The notes beneath the pieces are model-generated. The model was not told the DNA's origin, did no database searches, and saw only the letters and a list, made by a program, of their open reading frames with translations. A program made the translations under genes and the position numbers. Below are positions 40,505-52,406 of a stretch of 64,000 nucleotides of DNA, piece after piece; position 1 is the stretch's first letter; the number at the start of each line of letters is the position of its first letter. The DNA is taken from contig OZ237753.1 in the NCBI GenBank assembly GCA_965178125.1, forward strand, positions 930,001 to 994,000. Reading direction: 5' to 3'. This DNA comes from Bilabrum cf. latius. Lineage: Eukaryota > Bigyra: Bicosoecida > Bigyra > Bicosoecida.

Positions 40505-42594
40505 TCAGACTGGCGATTGCGCGAGCAGAGGCGCCCCCTCCTCCTGCAGCGTAGGTGAGCTTGGCACCGCATCCGAGTTGCCCCTCGCTGCCCCATTGCC
40601 CGCCTCTGATTGGTCACCATTCTTATCATAATCCTAGCTGCTGTCCTCCTTGGGGGCACTTGCACCACCACTAGCACTAGCACCGGCACCTGCACCTGCA
40701 CCTGCACCGGCACCGGCACCGGATCCGCTGCCGGTTTGGGGCACGTGTGCACCGCTCTGGCCGCGTACTTTGCTCTGCTGCTGCTGGTGGTGCTACCGTT
40801 GCTGCTGGGCCTCCCCTGCCTCCCTCTTGCCCCTGCCATCCCCTCTGCTCTCCCTCCTCCGCTGCACTACGGGCTGCAAGGCACCCGTACGCTCCGCCAG
40901 CCGCACCGCCAGCCGCTGCTGCGGCTCGAGCGCCGTGCCCGCACTCTCCGCCGCCAGCACGAGCTCTGCCAGCTTGTCCAAGGTGGCTCGGCGCAGCGGG
41001 TGGTCCACGAGCTCCACGGCCGTCCAGACCGGGTGCTGCAGCCAGTCGTGCCACCGACCCTGCGGCGGGCTGCCGTACAGGTTACCGCCCCCCGGGATGC
41101 CCATGCTCTCTGCGGCGTTGAGGAACAGCGACCTCCGGGTGAAGGGCAGGGGCACCCCCTGGGACTCGGGCAGGCGAGGATAGGACCCTCCTGCCTGCCG
41201 CATGTAGACCAGCCTCCTCCTGTGCCTGTACTCGTGCCTCGTCAGGTTGCTCGACACCAGCCAGGCGTGCAGCACGGCCTCTTCCCATACAAACACGGCC
41301 TGCCCCGCGGCCGCGAGCACGAGCAGCACCCACGCCGCCCCCTCCAGCGTGGCCTCCTCCGCGGCCCACAGCTCCAGGAGCGACAGAAACAGCACCAGCC
41401 CGGCGTTGAATGCCCACAGCACCAGCTGCAGCGTGAACAGCAGCAGGTTTCGCGCCCCGATGGATGTCCCCACCAGGGGGGCGAAGTGGTCATACCGGGG
41501 CACTGGCTTGAGGGGGACAGGGGGCATGGACCTGCTCCTGCTCGTGCGTCCGAACCTAGGATCGGCCTGGGACCGCAGGGGGGTCCGCACCTGCACCACG
41601 GCCCCGGCCCCGTGGGCCAGCTCTGTCCCCCGCGCGGCGAGGAGGGTGGCCTGCAGCGTGGAGCCGGCGCTGCGAGGGGCGGCCTTGAGGCCTCCCGGGG
41701 AGCTGTCCCCGTGGCGGGATGAGCCGGTGGTCCTGGGAGTCTGCAGCACGGGGGCTCCCGAGGGGGTGGAGGACCCACCGCCGGTCCCACTCGAGTCACC
41801 GGCCTAGATCTAGACCTATGGTTGCCCCGCGCCCCGGCTGTGCGAGCGCACGGCAGCGGCCGCCTCCGGTCCAAGGAACACACGGGACTGCGATGTGGAT
41901 CTCGCGTGGGAGCGGGAGGAGGAACCCGCCCTGCCGCCACTGCGGCTGTCAGTAGCAGCGGCGGCGGCGCTGGAGCGAGCAGAAGCCGGGAGCGGCACGC
42001 GGGTGCTGGACGAGTGCGCGCTGCGGCCGCGGCCCAGCCCTCCGCTGGCTGTTTCGCCGCCGCCTACTCGCAGGGCATTCACCGCACCCCCCAGACTGCC
42101 CCCTGAATGTCCCCTTCCGGCTGGGCCTGCCAGAGTGGTCGCTGTCGGAGCCGCGGCCGCCCGCCCGTCCAGCGCTGGGGTGAGGCGAATGGCCTCGCCA
42201 TCGATTGTGAGCTGCTCGATTGGCGCCGTGCCCGGATCTATCATGTACGTGGCAATGACAAGGATGGCTTCTAGCAGGAAAAATGGGAAGGTCGCCGCCG
42301 CTGCCGAAGCTGGGTGTTCAGCCAAAGCAGTGGCGGCATCAACGCACGCAATGCCGAACACCAGGATAAATCCGAGACGAACCAACAGCAGGGCACTCTG
42401 CCCAAACTACAAGCAACAGTCTGGTCCTTGTGATAGGGCCAGACCGACCATAAACTGCGGGAACGGAACCATCGACCAGGACACACGGCATAGTATCATC
42501 TACGCAGCACGAATGAGGGCACAACCTGTGTTCATGCAGCACTCAGCCTTACCTGTTCTACTTGGTCATGGAATCGCGTGGTAAATCGAACCAT
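40505..42594 (-). CDS. DHHC-family membrane protein without the catalytic cysteine
   Basis: Exons are 42594-42553 and 42454-40505 (phase 0, 98-nt intron GTAAGG to CGCAG), 663 aa, TGA. Two N-terminal membrane helices (SALLLVRLGFILVFGIA and FPFFLLEAILVIATY) precede MIDPGTAP, the T/DPG motif of DHHC palmitoyltransferases. After about 150 disordered residues comes RYDHFAPLVGTSIGARN, aligned to RYDHHCPLVGNCVGERN: His-Cys is replaced by Phe-Ala, and the upstream CRD cysteines are missing. Two more membrane segments (LFTLQLVLWAFNAGLVLFL and EGAAWVLLVLAAAGQAVFV) and NLTRHE in place of TTxE follow. Six TAG codons occur, three of them within 15 nt (41804-41818). Probably a pseudoenzyme. Exon 1 is short and the least certain part. 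Confidence 0.75.
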
Positions 42595-42876
42595 GAATTC
42601 ACCGATAAGCCGGCTAATGTGGGGAAATCTGCCGATTTGAAGACTTGCTGTTTGTAACGTGCATTTTAGATGGGTCGAAGGCTTCGTTGCAAACTTCAAC
42701 TCTACTACATCCGCGGACAGTCTCTGCCAAGTGCGAGCTCCCTTGTGTTTGAAAGTCGACAAGGTGTCGCCAACTTATTAGCAGTATGATGATCTCAGCG
42801 TAATTGGTCGGGCAAAGCGCACGAACGAGTTGCCGCTGCTGTTGGACACTAGACCCGTTTTTGGTCGCGCCGTGAA

Positions 42877-45800
42877 ATGGCGGGCGCTCCGATGGTTTCG
42901 GACCGCGCGCGAGAGTGGGCGCAATTTACAGTTTTCGCCAACGACTTGATCTCGTCCGACCTGGCCGATGGCGTCTATGTGATCGTTGGCAGCAACCTGC
43001 AGATGCCCGCCACAACGTCTCCTCTCGAGCAAGCCTCGCCTGCGACGAACCAGTTCAGATGGGACCAGATCGGATTTCATTTGGCGGATATAGGCAGTGC
43101 AAATGATGTGTGAGAACCGGCAGCCATCCTACCATGCTGGCCACCTTGAGCAGCTTCCACCCGGTCCTAGCCCCAAAGACACCACCAGTGTGCGTTTCCT
43201 TTTCGGAGCATGATTTCCGCAGCTTTCCGATCCATTTCTATGAACTTATCTAGAGACCCACTGCCGACGGTTCCACAAAACCGGAGCCGGAGCCCCTCGG
43301 ATACGTGCGGATCTCCATGAAGGGTGAGCGGCGCGCGTCCTGCACGCGACAGTCAGCCCCACGGATGTTGCTGCCTCGCAGGTACTGGGTCGCGACGGCG
43401 GCCCACAGGTCAATACACGTAGCCCCTTCGATGACGTGCCGAGTGGACTCCTCTTGATTCCCACCCCTCCCTCCCCCGCTTCCCCGCAGTCCTGCTGGAA
43501 GAGCAGCAGAAGCACGGGATGGTCGAGCTGCCCATCCTGCCGCCGCCCTCGCGCGTCCTTCGAGAAACGGGGGACGGGTCAACCCCGCCAGTGGGGAGCG
43601 CTCGCTTCCTGGCCGTCTCGCTCACCACGCTCCCTGACAAGGAGGCAGACAGCCGGGCGGACGCGCTGGCAGCTGCTGCTGTGGGGGATTTGGACGACCC
43701 AGACGCTGCCTCTGTGGGAAGCACTAGCAGCAGCACAGGCAGCAGCAGCGAGGGGGATCACGGGGACGATGATGGAGAGGGGGAGGGGGAGGGGGGCAGC
43801 AGTCCCCGGCTGAGCAAGAGCCTCACGCGCAGCTTCGTGGCTCGTGCCGGGGACGACTTCACCGTCGGCACACCGGACGACTACCGCGATGGCGGGGTGG
43901 TGGAGACCGAGGACGGGCAGCTCAATCCGAGGAGGGCCCGTCTGGCGCTTGACTCTCCGCTGTCCTCTCCCTCCTCGCTCGCACGGAGCCAGGGGTCCGT
44001 CGCGTCGTCCATCGGTGGAGGTGGAGGTGGGCAGCGGGGTGGGGCCAGCACCTCGCCCTCGAACGGTTCGGCTGGCGCAGGTGCTGCTGCCGCCGCCTCG
44101 GACCGTCTGGTAGCCGAGCTGCGGCGGCAGCTGCACGCGGCCCTCGAGAGGATGCGCTCAGCGGAATCCAGGGCCTCGAGGCTGGTGGACGCGCAGGCGC
44201 GGGCGGACCGGGAGCGCAAGCTGAGGGGGGCGATGGAGCAGGAGCGGGCGGTCGTGGAGCAGGAGCTGGAGAGGATGCGAGGGGCCGCCCGTGAGCTGGA
44301 GACCCGCGAGCTGGCGGTGCAGAGCGAGGCCCAGAGCAACGCCACGGTGGCTCGCTAGTGGAAGGAGCACGCGGAGAGTCTGGAGAGGCGGGCCACAGAG
44401 GCGGAGAGGCAGCTGGACGAGGCGAGGGCGGAGGCAGAGGCGCTCAAGGCCCTGAGGCAGGACGGCAAGGAGAAGGAGAAGGAGGATGGTGAGGGTTAGG
44501 ACGAGGAGCACGAGGCTCTCCGGACCGCGCTCAAGCAGGCCGCGGAGGCGCTGGGGCTGGCGCAGTCGGACGGGCGGCGGCTGGGCCGGGAGGCGGAGGA
44601 GGCCAAGCAGGCCCAGCGGGATGCCGCAGAGAGGGCGAGGAGACTGGAGGGACTGCTGCAGGTGGCCCGTGAGGAGGCAGGGGGGCTGCAGGAGCAGCTG
44701 GCGCGGGAGCTGGCACTGCGGGCTGCCGCCGAGGAGCAACTATAGCAGGAGCGGGCGGCAGCCACAGAGGCGCGCGAGTCTGCCAAGCAAGCTCTCGAGG
44801 CTCGGGTCGCGCTGGAGGCCCGGCTGGTTGAGGCCGAGTAGGAGGCCGGGGAGGCGCTCGTGAAGGCGAACAATGCGGAAGAGCAGGCCCGGGAGCAGGC
44901 CAAGGAACACAAAGCTGCGATGGCTGCCGCACTAGAGAAAGCAGCCGCAGCTGCAGCAGAAGCAAAAGCATCAGCATCAGCTGCTGCCTCGCCCCAATCG
45001 GGGAGAGGCATTGGCAGGGAGCGCGCAGGGTCTGGGCTAGGGCTGGAAGCGGAGGTGCGCGCGACCGAGGCCCAATCCCCCAGCACGCGGTCGAGGTCCT
45101 CCGATGGCGGATCCCCGACGCGCTCTCCGGATGGGCGCGAGCTGGCGGGTCTCCGCTCGCGGCTCGAGGAGCTGGGGGAGCGGCTGCGGGGCACGCAGCT
45201 GGAGGCGCGGCAGGCGGCGGAGCGGGCGGACGTGGCAAAGCAGCGGGCACAGGGCCTGCAGTCGCGGCTGGACGATGTGCAGTAGGAGCTCAAGGATGCG
45301 CGGGCGGCCAGCGAGGAGGCACGCAGGCTGGGGGAGGAGCGGGCCAGGTCAGGGGACGAGGTGGAGCGGCTGCGGGCCCGGCTGGAGGCGCACAGGGCCA
45401 ACGCGCAGCAGGAGCGGAGGCAGGAGCAGAGGCAGAGGGCGGCGCTGGAGAAGAGGGCGAACGAGGCAGAAGCAGAGCTGAGGCGCGCCCAGGAGCAGGC
45501 GAGGCAGGCGAGGGAGAGGGCGGAGGCGGCGGAAGGGGCCGCGGGGGGCCTGGCGCTGGCAGCCACGGAGGTGGTGGATAAAGGGAAAGGAGAATGCCTC
45601 TCCGCAGTGCACGAGGTGGTCAAGGTGGCGGAGCAGGTGCGAATCATGCTGCGGGAGCTGCTGGCCGCCGATGGCGAGGACGCCGAACAGGAGGAAGACG
45701 AGCAGGCAGAGAAGGAGGGCACCATCCAGGCGGGGGCAGATGCAGAGGCAGAAGCGAGCTCGGACGCGGCTCCGTCAGGTGCAGATGGTGGCGTGCACGT

Positions 45801-47682
45801 GCTGGAGCGGCGGGTGAAGCAAGCCGTGCGTGCGTCCACGCTCGAGGTACGTCGTGCTGTGCGGTCCATCCCGACCTCTGGGCTGCTTCGGTCCATGAGC
45901 CGGCTGTCACGGAGCAGGGCAGGGGTGGGCGCCCTGCGGAGGAGGGTTGACGAGGCCGTGGTGGAGGCGCAGGTGACGCACAAGCGAGCTACCGAGGCGA
46001 CGGCCCGTGCGGTGCGTCTGGAGGCGCAGCTGAAAGATGCGGTGGAGGCCAAGGGGGCCGCGGAGCAAGAGGCCAGACAGGCGAGGGAAGATCTGGCCAA
46101 GGCACGTGATGAGGAGAACCAGTCGGGCGGCGGGACCGAGACAGGGCAAGGAGATGGCGAGAAAGGCAAAGAGAAGGAGGAGGCGAAGGGCGAAGGCAAG
46201 GACGCGGATGTCGCTGCCTTGCGCGCGGACGTGGCGGACAAGGTGCGTCTGGTGAAGGAGTGGGAGAACTACGCGAACCACTGGGAGGCCAGAGGACGCA
46301 AGGCCGAGACGGCCATCCGGCAGTGGGAAGTCGTGCTCAAGGAGGCGAGGGGCAGGCAGGCGCACGCCGAGCACGCGGCTGCCGAGGCGGAGGCCAAGCG
46401 AAGGGCACTTGCGAGGGACTGTCAGCTGTACGGGGAGCAGCTTGAGGCAATGCGGGCCGTGCTGCTCAGAAACGGGATCCCGCTCCCTGCGGTGGCATCC
46501 GTGCGGGCCCGTGCCCTTAGCACTGCCTCGATGGGCAGCAGTGCGTCTGCCTCCTCCCAGGACGCGAGCCAGGGCGGCAGCGGCAGCGGGGCCAGCGCGG
46601 GGGCGCCCTCGGTGGCAGGTGCGCGGCCCCCTTCCCCGCCCTCGCCCTCCCTACCCAGCACCAGCCCGGGCACTGGCACCGGGGCGGGGATGCATGGGCC
46701 GTACCCCGTGGGCCAGTACCCGCACGCGCTCTCTCGCACAGCAGGCCCCAGCGCTGCCGTGCCCCATACCGCGCATGCACATGCACATGCACATGCACAT
46801 GGACCGGATGTTGCCGCGCTGCCCGCCTCCAGGGCCACCCATTCGGCTGCTTCCTCCGCGGCTCCCTCGCCGAACAGTGCAGCCGAGTCGCACGCCGGGG
46901 TCAGGGCGGGCCATGGCGGGGGCGCAGCGGCGACTTCTGTGGTACAAGAGCCTGCGCCATGGGCGGGTGTTGGGCCGGGGCGTGGCTCCAGCCGACAGGG
47001 CGGAGGGTCTCCGCCGCGGGATGCGGGTGCAGGGGCTGGGTCACCTCGCATGCAGCAGCAGAGGGGGCCGCCGGGAGGCTCCGCGTCCGCTGCCAACGGC
47101 AGGGTACCAGGAAGTCACTCTGGAGCAGGATACCGCAGCTTCTTGGGAGCAGTCGGCGCCAGCTCGGGGGCATCGGCAGGGCAGCGCCATGCTGGTGTGA
47201 ACGGCTCCACGTCTGGATCCGGGTCCGGATTGGTATCGGGAACTCGCTCGTATGCAGCCATCGCAGCACAGGCAGGTGGTCCGTACGCGAGCCAGAGGAC
47301 GTCACCTGCGGGCTAGGGCACAGGCACGAGCACGGGCGCGGGCGGCGGTTCGTACGCGGGTGCCACTGCATCTTCGCAGCTGAGGGGGGCCCGGAGGGGT
47401 ACCCGCGGTAGCTTTGTGCCCTCGACAGATAGGTCGGTGGGCAGTCCGCAAGCGAGCAGGGCGGGCCACGGGAGCAGCCCCTCCGTCGAGAAGCAGTCGC
47501 AATCCCAGGGGAGCGCCGGGTCTCGCGCCCACGCTCCGTCTGCGGCCTGGGATGCGACCGGTAGAGTTGATGCAGGCCGGTCCTCTGGTGGGAACAAGGG
47601 TGCATCCAATGGGAGGGGGGGCGCATCTGCTTCCCCCTTGCAACGGCTCGCGGACCGTGCTGCGCGTACTGGTCGGAGATGA
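42877..47682 (+). CDS. Long coiled-coil protein with N-terminal C2-like domain
   Basis: Exons are 42877-43109, 43154-43323 and 43490-47682, 1531 aa, TGA. The first 140 residues look like a beta-rich module of C2 type (WAQFTVFANDLISSDLADGV, then FHPVLAPKTPPVCVSFSEHD, then FPIHFYELI-Q-RPTADG and LGYVRISMKVLLEEQQKHG). From about residue 330 to 1000 there is an almost unbroken Ala/Glu/Arg-rich coiled coil containing five of the seven TAG codons (44356, 44497, 44743, 44838, 45283), each in a heptad where Gln is natural. The C-terminus is Ser/Gly-rich with a His-Ala repeat at 46777-46800. The first intron is only 44 nt, far below the local norm, so that junction needs a transcript. Function unknown; a scaffold is likely. 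Confidence 0.75.
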
Positions 47683-47882
47683 CGGCCCGCTGCGTACTAG
47701 TTGCCATCCATTCGATCCGGATTGGGAGACGATCCAATTTTTTGATTGAGGATGGATGGGTCCCCTTAGCAAGAGGATTTGAGAAAAGGTTGTAATGCTG
47801 TGTGGTGAGTGGTAAGTTTCGTATTCTGATGAAACAGATGGATTTAGCTGTCATATTCGTTAAACGTACCTCGACAACTACC

Positions 47883-50800
47883 TCAGCCCCACCAGGGCGG
47901 TCTACTCTCGTACACGGACGCAAACGAGCCCCCTTCCGCCTTCCTGCCGGCAGCCCCTGACGGCGTGCTGCCCCCCACCCCGAATCCGGCACGCCTCCCT
48001 CCATATGCTGCCTTTGAAGGCGTGTATAGAGAAGGTGACGGCGCCGGTGACACCCTCCCGGCCCCTCGCGGCGTCCTGCGACCACCGGCAGCGCGGTGGC
48101 CTGCAAGGCGCACCGGCGACGCCCGCTTGTACAGACCGACAGCGGCAGGTCCCGCCGCACCCAGACCCGACCCCACGTTGGACCCTCGCCCCCCTCCGCG
48201 GCCAGGGTGCCCGTACACCGCACCGGCCCCTCCACCGTACAGGCCTCCTCCGGCCACCCTGCCTCCGCGCGCGCTGCCCCGACTGCCTTTAGAAGATCCT
48301 CGCGACGCACGCCGCCCCGCCCTGCCACCAGCGTTTCCACGGCCACCGGCCCCGCCACCTCCATACGGCCCATACTTGGCATGTGCTTCGGCCCGCACGC
48401 GCCCGTCCCTCGCGGAATCCAGCGCCTCGAGCCCGGCGAGCCCGCCAAAGGCGTACCCAACGGAAGGTCGCGCCACCCCCGCCCCGCCCCCGCCCCGGTA
48501 CACCCCACCACCGGCACCAGCACCAGCTTGCCCCCCGCCCATTTGCACTGCGGCGGCCCCTCCACCCACAGGCGTGGCCCCACCGTACTAGTATTTAGGC
48601 ATGTATTTGGCTGGGGCCACAGAGGCTGCGTCGCGCTCCCGACTCCGGCCCCCGAGCCGGCTGCCCCTCCTCGCCTGGGAGCCGGAGCCCTGGCCTTGCG
48701 GGACTGCATCGCTGCTGCGGTACCGGCTCAGGCCCCGCCCTGCAGCACCAGCACCTGCCCTGGCCCCCCCACGGCCCGCCTCTCGCTCCATGGCCCGTCT
48801 GGCAGCCCACGCCCCGTCACTGAGGACGCTCCTCTCCTCGCCACGCGCAGCTGCAGCGATGGACCTGTCTGCGTGCCTCCCACCGGCCATGATCTCTGAA
48901 CCGCCGCGGGCGATGCGACTATCCCGCCCCCCAGCCCCTCGATCACTGCCATACTGACTACCGTACCCTTGTTCCCTACCCTTGCCACTCCCCAGTCCGT
49001 CCAAGGGGTCATCCACACCGCGGATGCCTCCCCGCCCCTGCCTCCCCCTCCCCCTCCCCCTCCCATCGTACCCCCCCGCACCCGCACCCGCACCCTCCTC
49101 TCCTCCGCCCCAGTCCTGCTCAAACTTCCGCAGCGCCTCCTGCGCGCGAGACACATGCTGCTCCCCCCGGTGACCCTGCGCATGGCCCTTCCCGCCCATT
49201 CCTGCCCAGCCCCCCGCGCCACCCCGCCCTTCCTGCCGCCCTCGCCCTCGTTCCACTGCGGCTCCCCGCCCATTCCGGCCAGGCCCCCAGTACCGATCCC
49301 CGCCGCCCTTGTCCCTGTCCCCATTCCGCCACCTGTCATCGGCTCCACCTGCGGCTGGCTCGGAACCCTAGCTCGGCTGAAAGAAAGACCGGCCACGCTC
49401 CTCGCGATCCGCTGCGGCGCGCTGTGCACGCGCGGCAGCTGCCGCTGCAGCACCGCTGCCCGATGAGCCCCCGTCCATCATCTTGCCCTCCAGCAGACCA
49501 ACCCTGCCACCCCCACCCCCACTGCCACCGCCCCTGCCACTGCCACTGCCACTGCCACTAGGCTCGCCCACTCCCGCCCGCCGGCCGTAGTGCACCAGCA
49601 CCTCCTCTTGACCGCCGGCTCCCTGCCCTCTCCCGGGGGGAAATCCCCTCGCCCCCGCCACGGGGGCCACTGCGTCAAACTCGCGCCCGAGCTGCACCGC
49701 GACACCAGCTCGCCCTTCGTCTCCCCCTTCACTGCCAACGCCCTTGGCCACGATCTTCTTCTTCCTCCTGACGTACTACGGGGACGGAAGCAGGTCTGCC
49801 AGCTACCCCGGGTCCTTGCGCGCCCCCCTGGGCACAATCATGGTGGCCAGCATCGCGTCGGGCAGGCCGCCCCCGCCTAGCCGCATCGTCTCCTCCTGCC
49901 AACGCCGCAGCTCGGCGCGCTTGGCAGATACCACCCGAGAGTCCAGCGCGCCTTGGGCTGATGGCCTCCTCCGGGGGTCCACCTGCAGCAGCTGGGACAC
50001 GAAAGCCGACAGATCCGCCGAGAAGGTCGATGGCAGTCGCGGGTAGTAACCCGCCTGTACCCTGCGCCTAAGCTCGTCGATGTCCCTGCCCCTGAAGGGG
50101 GGCCTGCCCGTGCACATCTCGTACACGACGCACCCCAGGGCCCACATGTCGTTCTTGTCGTCGTATGGCCGGTTCCTGTAGAGCTCCGGTGACATGTAGT
50201 ACGGCGTGCCGATCTGTGTCTTGACCAGGCCGTGCTTGACGAGCTTGCTGACGTTCATGTCACCAAGCTTTGCCCTGCCATCGGCCGCGAGGAACACATT
50301 GGCGGGCTTGATATCCCTGTGCAGGATGGAGCGGGAGTGCAGGTGAGCCAGGCCCTCGAGCATCTGCACCGTGTACATCCACACCCTGTTGAGAGCGAGC
50401 GAGAGGAGGAGGCGGATGAGATAGGGGAAGGTGGCAAAGAAGGCGGGTTGGAATGGAATGATCGGTAGCAGGTCGACTTGGGTGCTCCCGAGGTCACGCC
50501 GATCATGGTGGGCAGAGCAACTCGCGGTCCGGGAGGGCTCCATCTGCCGGCCCCCCGCTGGCAGGCCAGCATGGGTGCTCACTCTTTCTCCGGCATGCCG
50601 CGCTTCTGCCTGGCGTACGACTGAATCTTCCCTGCTAGATCGCCCCCGTCAGCGAATTCTTGCACGATGCAAAGCTCCATCGACGCGGGGTTCACGAACG
50701 CTTCAAGAAAACCGATGATGCAAGGGTGTCGGATGCTCGCGAGGAACCGTACCTCTGATAGAGCATCTTCGATCTCTCGGTGAGACATTGCGCTAATGTT

Positions 50801-51082
50801 GATCTTCTTCAAGGCGTCTGCGAGTACGAGCCACTGGGATGCACAGCATACGGCGGGGCGTGCAGAGAGACCGCAACGGCAACACGACTTGGGCAGCGAC
50901 GGTCCTGGCTATAGCCAGGAATGCATTCACTCACACGTAACTCCATCAGACTTTTTGACAACCTTATACACTTGAGCAAAGGCGCCCTTTCCCAATCGCC
51001 GCTTCACTATGAAGGATCGCATCGATGAACGCGATTTGCTGCCAGTTGAAGCCGACGGTTTGGCATCTGATGGGCGGTACAT
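47883..51082 (-). CDS. NEK-family protein kinase with Gly/Arg-rich tail
   Basis: Exons are 51082-50935, 50817-50583 and 50385-47883 (introns of 117 and 197 nt, phases 1 and 2), 961 aa, TGA. The kinase domain covers residues 20-300: RRLGKGAFAQVYKVVKKSDG, then YALKKINISAMSHREIEDAL across the first splice, FADGGDLAGKI, ILHRDIKPANVFL and GTPYYMSPELY. The DFG motif is replaced by DMN (LGDMNVSKL), as in a subset of NEK kinases that keep the Asp. NEKs act on cilia and the mitotic spindle. The 600-residue tail is rich in RGG/GRG and tyrosine (RGRGRGRQGRGG, GGGVYRGGGG) and contains all four TAG codons. It lies head-to-head with the folate-receptor-like gene across 191 bp. Confidence 0.9.
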
Positions 51083-51273
51083 GGCAGCACGTGAGGAATG
51101 ATATCAACAAATAACGATAAATCGCTGATCTGCGCTAGTACTAGGCTGGTTCATGCAGTGCGAGACGTAGGAGGGCCGTATATCTGCCGGTCCATCCCCG
51201 CTGGCAGCGCACGGTCGCAACCGCTTCCAGTGCAGACGCTGCCTCGAAGATCTGTATAGGTACCGTGTTCAGT

Positions 51274-52225
51274 ATGACCGCGACGAGACCATGCATAATA
51301 TTGAATCTACTTGCCATCTTGGCTGTCCGGGTTCGCTCGTAGGAGTGTAGGCTAACACAGGCAGGCTCGGCAACCGTGAGGATGCCGCCTATGCATCCAT
51401 CGGAATGGTCACCTGTCCAGCTACCAGGGCCACCCACACATTCCGCATTTGCTGTGCATTCCTCTCATGTGCGCAGCCGTCGCCGCCTCTGGTGCAGTGC
51501 TACCTCTATAACAGCGACTCGTGTTGCGTGGCTGGCCATGATGCCTAGATTCGCGAATGTCAGTGCCAGCTCCCGCACTTCATCGGCCTACTGTAGTTCG
51601 TGCGTTGTATTCCCTCGCAACTTTCATCCGACGACCCCATTTTTTCATTCTCCTGCCCGTAGAGTACGAGTCAATCCTCCCGCAAAGCTGCGTGCGAGAG
51701 TTCAGCTACTTTGAAAGGTACTATTGCGCTGCGTGCGACCCCAACAGCCCAGATTTTATCGACTAGACAAATCAGAGGATTTACGTTTGCAACAGTTTCG
51801 CTGCATCGATTCTCGGGGAGAACCTGGATAATTTTGACCGATGCGGCCTCTTCGTCGATGGGGGCGTACGTGAGACAGTTGCGCAGTACCTCGCACTTGC
51901 TACTGGTTTCATATGAAAGCGCATACAATTGTCCAGTCTAACCCCCCTACGTTCCGCTGCACTCTGCCGCATTCTCATTGCAGTGCTTCCAGGAGTTGCG
52001 TCAAGCACGTTCCGGAACTAGACTCAGTTCTTCAACTACAGGGACTCAGGCGGGGCATACCCATTTCGTCCACCGTTCTATAAGGACTACTAGGTTGAGA
52101 TTGTCTTGGACGACACGAGGGCGTGCTTCAGTGGCTCTGGGCGAGGTGCAACACTTGCACTAAGCGGAGCTGTTGGGGCGGTGCTGTTTGTTCTGGCTTC
52201 TTTGATGTAGCGACCTGAACTCTAA
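51274..52225 (+). CDS. Secreted folate-receptor-like cysteine-rich protein
   Basis: Exons are 51274-51375, 51477-51558, 51663-51869 and 51984-52225 (phases 0, 1, 1; introns 101, 104 and 114 nt), 210 aa, TAA stop. A signal peptide (CIILNLLAILAVRVRS) is followed by LVQCYLYNSDSCCVAGHDA, which resembles the CC motif at the start of folate receptors. Then comes SCVREFSYFERYYCAACDPN and IYVCNSFAASILG, the usual Cys-x2-Cys and Cys/Phe-Ala spacing. A hydrophobic C-terminus (GATLALSGAVGAVLFVLASLM) suggests a GPI-anchor signal or membrane anchor. Seven of 210 codons are TAG: 51340, 51546, 51764, 52019, 52091, 52208, and one split by the second intron (T at 51558, AG at 51663-51664). Ligand unknown. Confidence 0.83.
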
Positions 52226-52406
52226 GTTTTTTCTTGTAATTCTACAAGTGAACGATTGCATGCATACATATACGCGCTCGCGCACGGACCCATCCGAGCA
52301 TTTGCTTCGTGACGAGCGAGCTTCAGAATGGAGTTTGCATGCATGCAAGCGCACAATCACAGCACACGTTTCGCTTATAAGTTCAGTGTAAACTTGGGCT
52401 GCTCAG

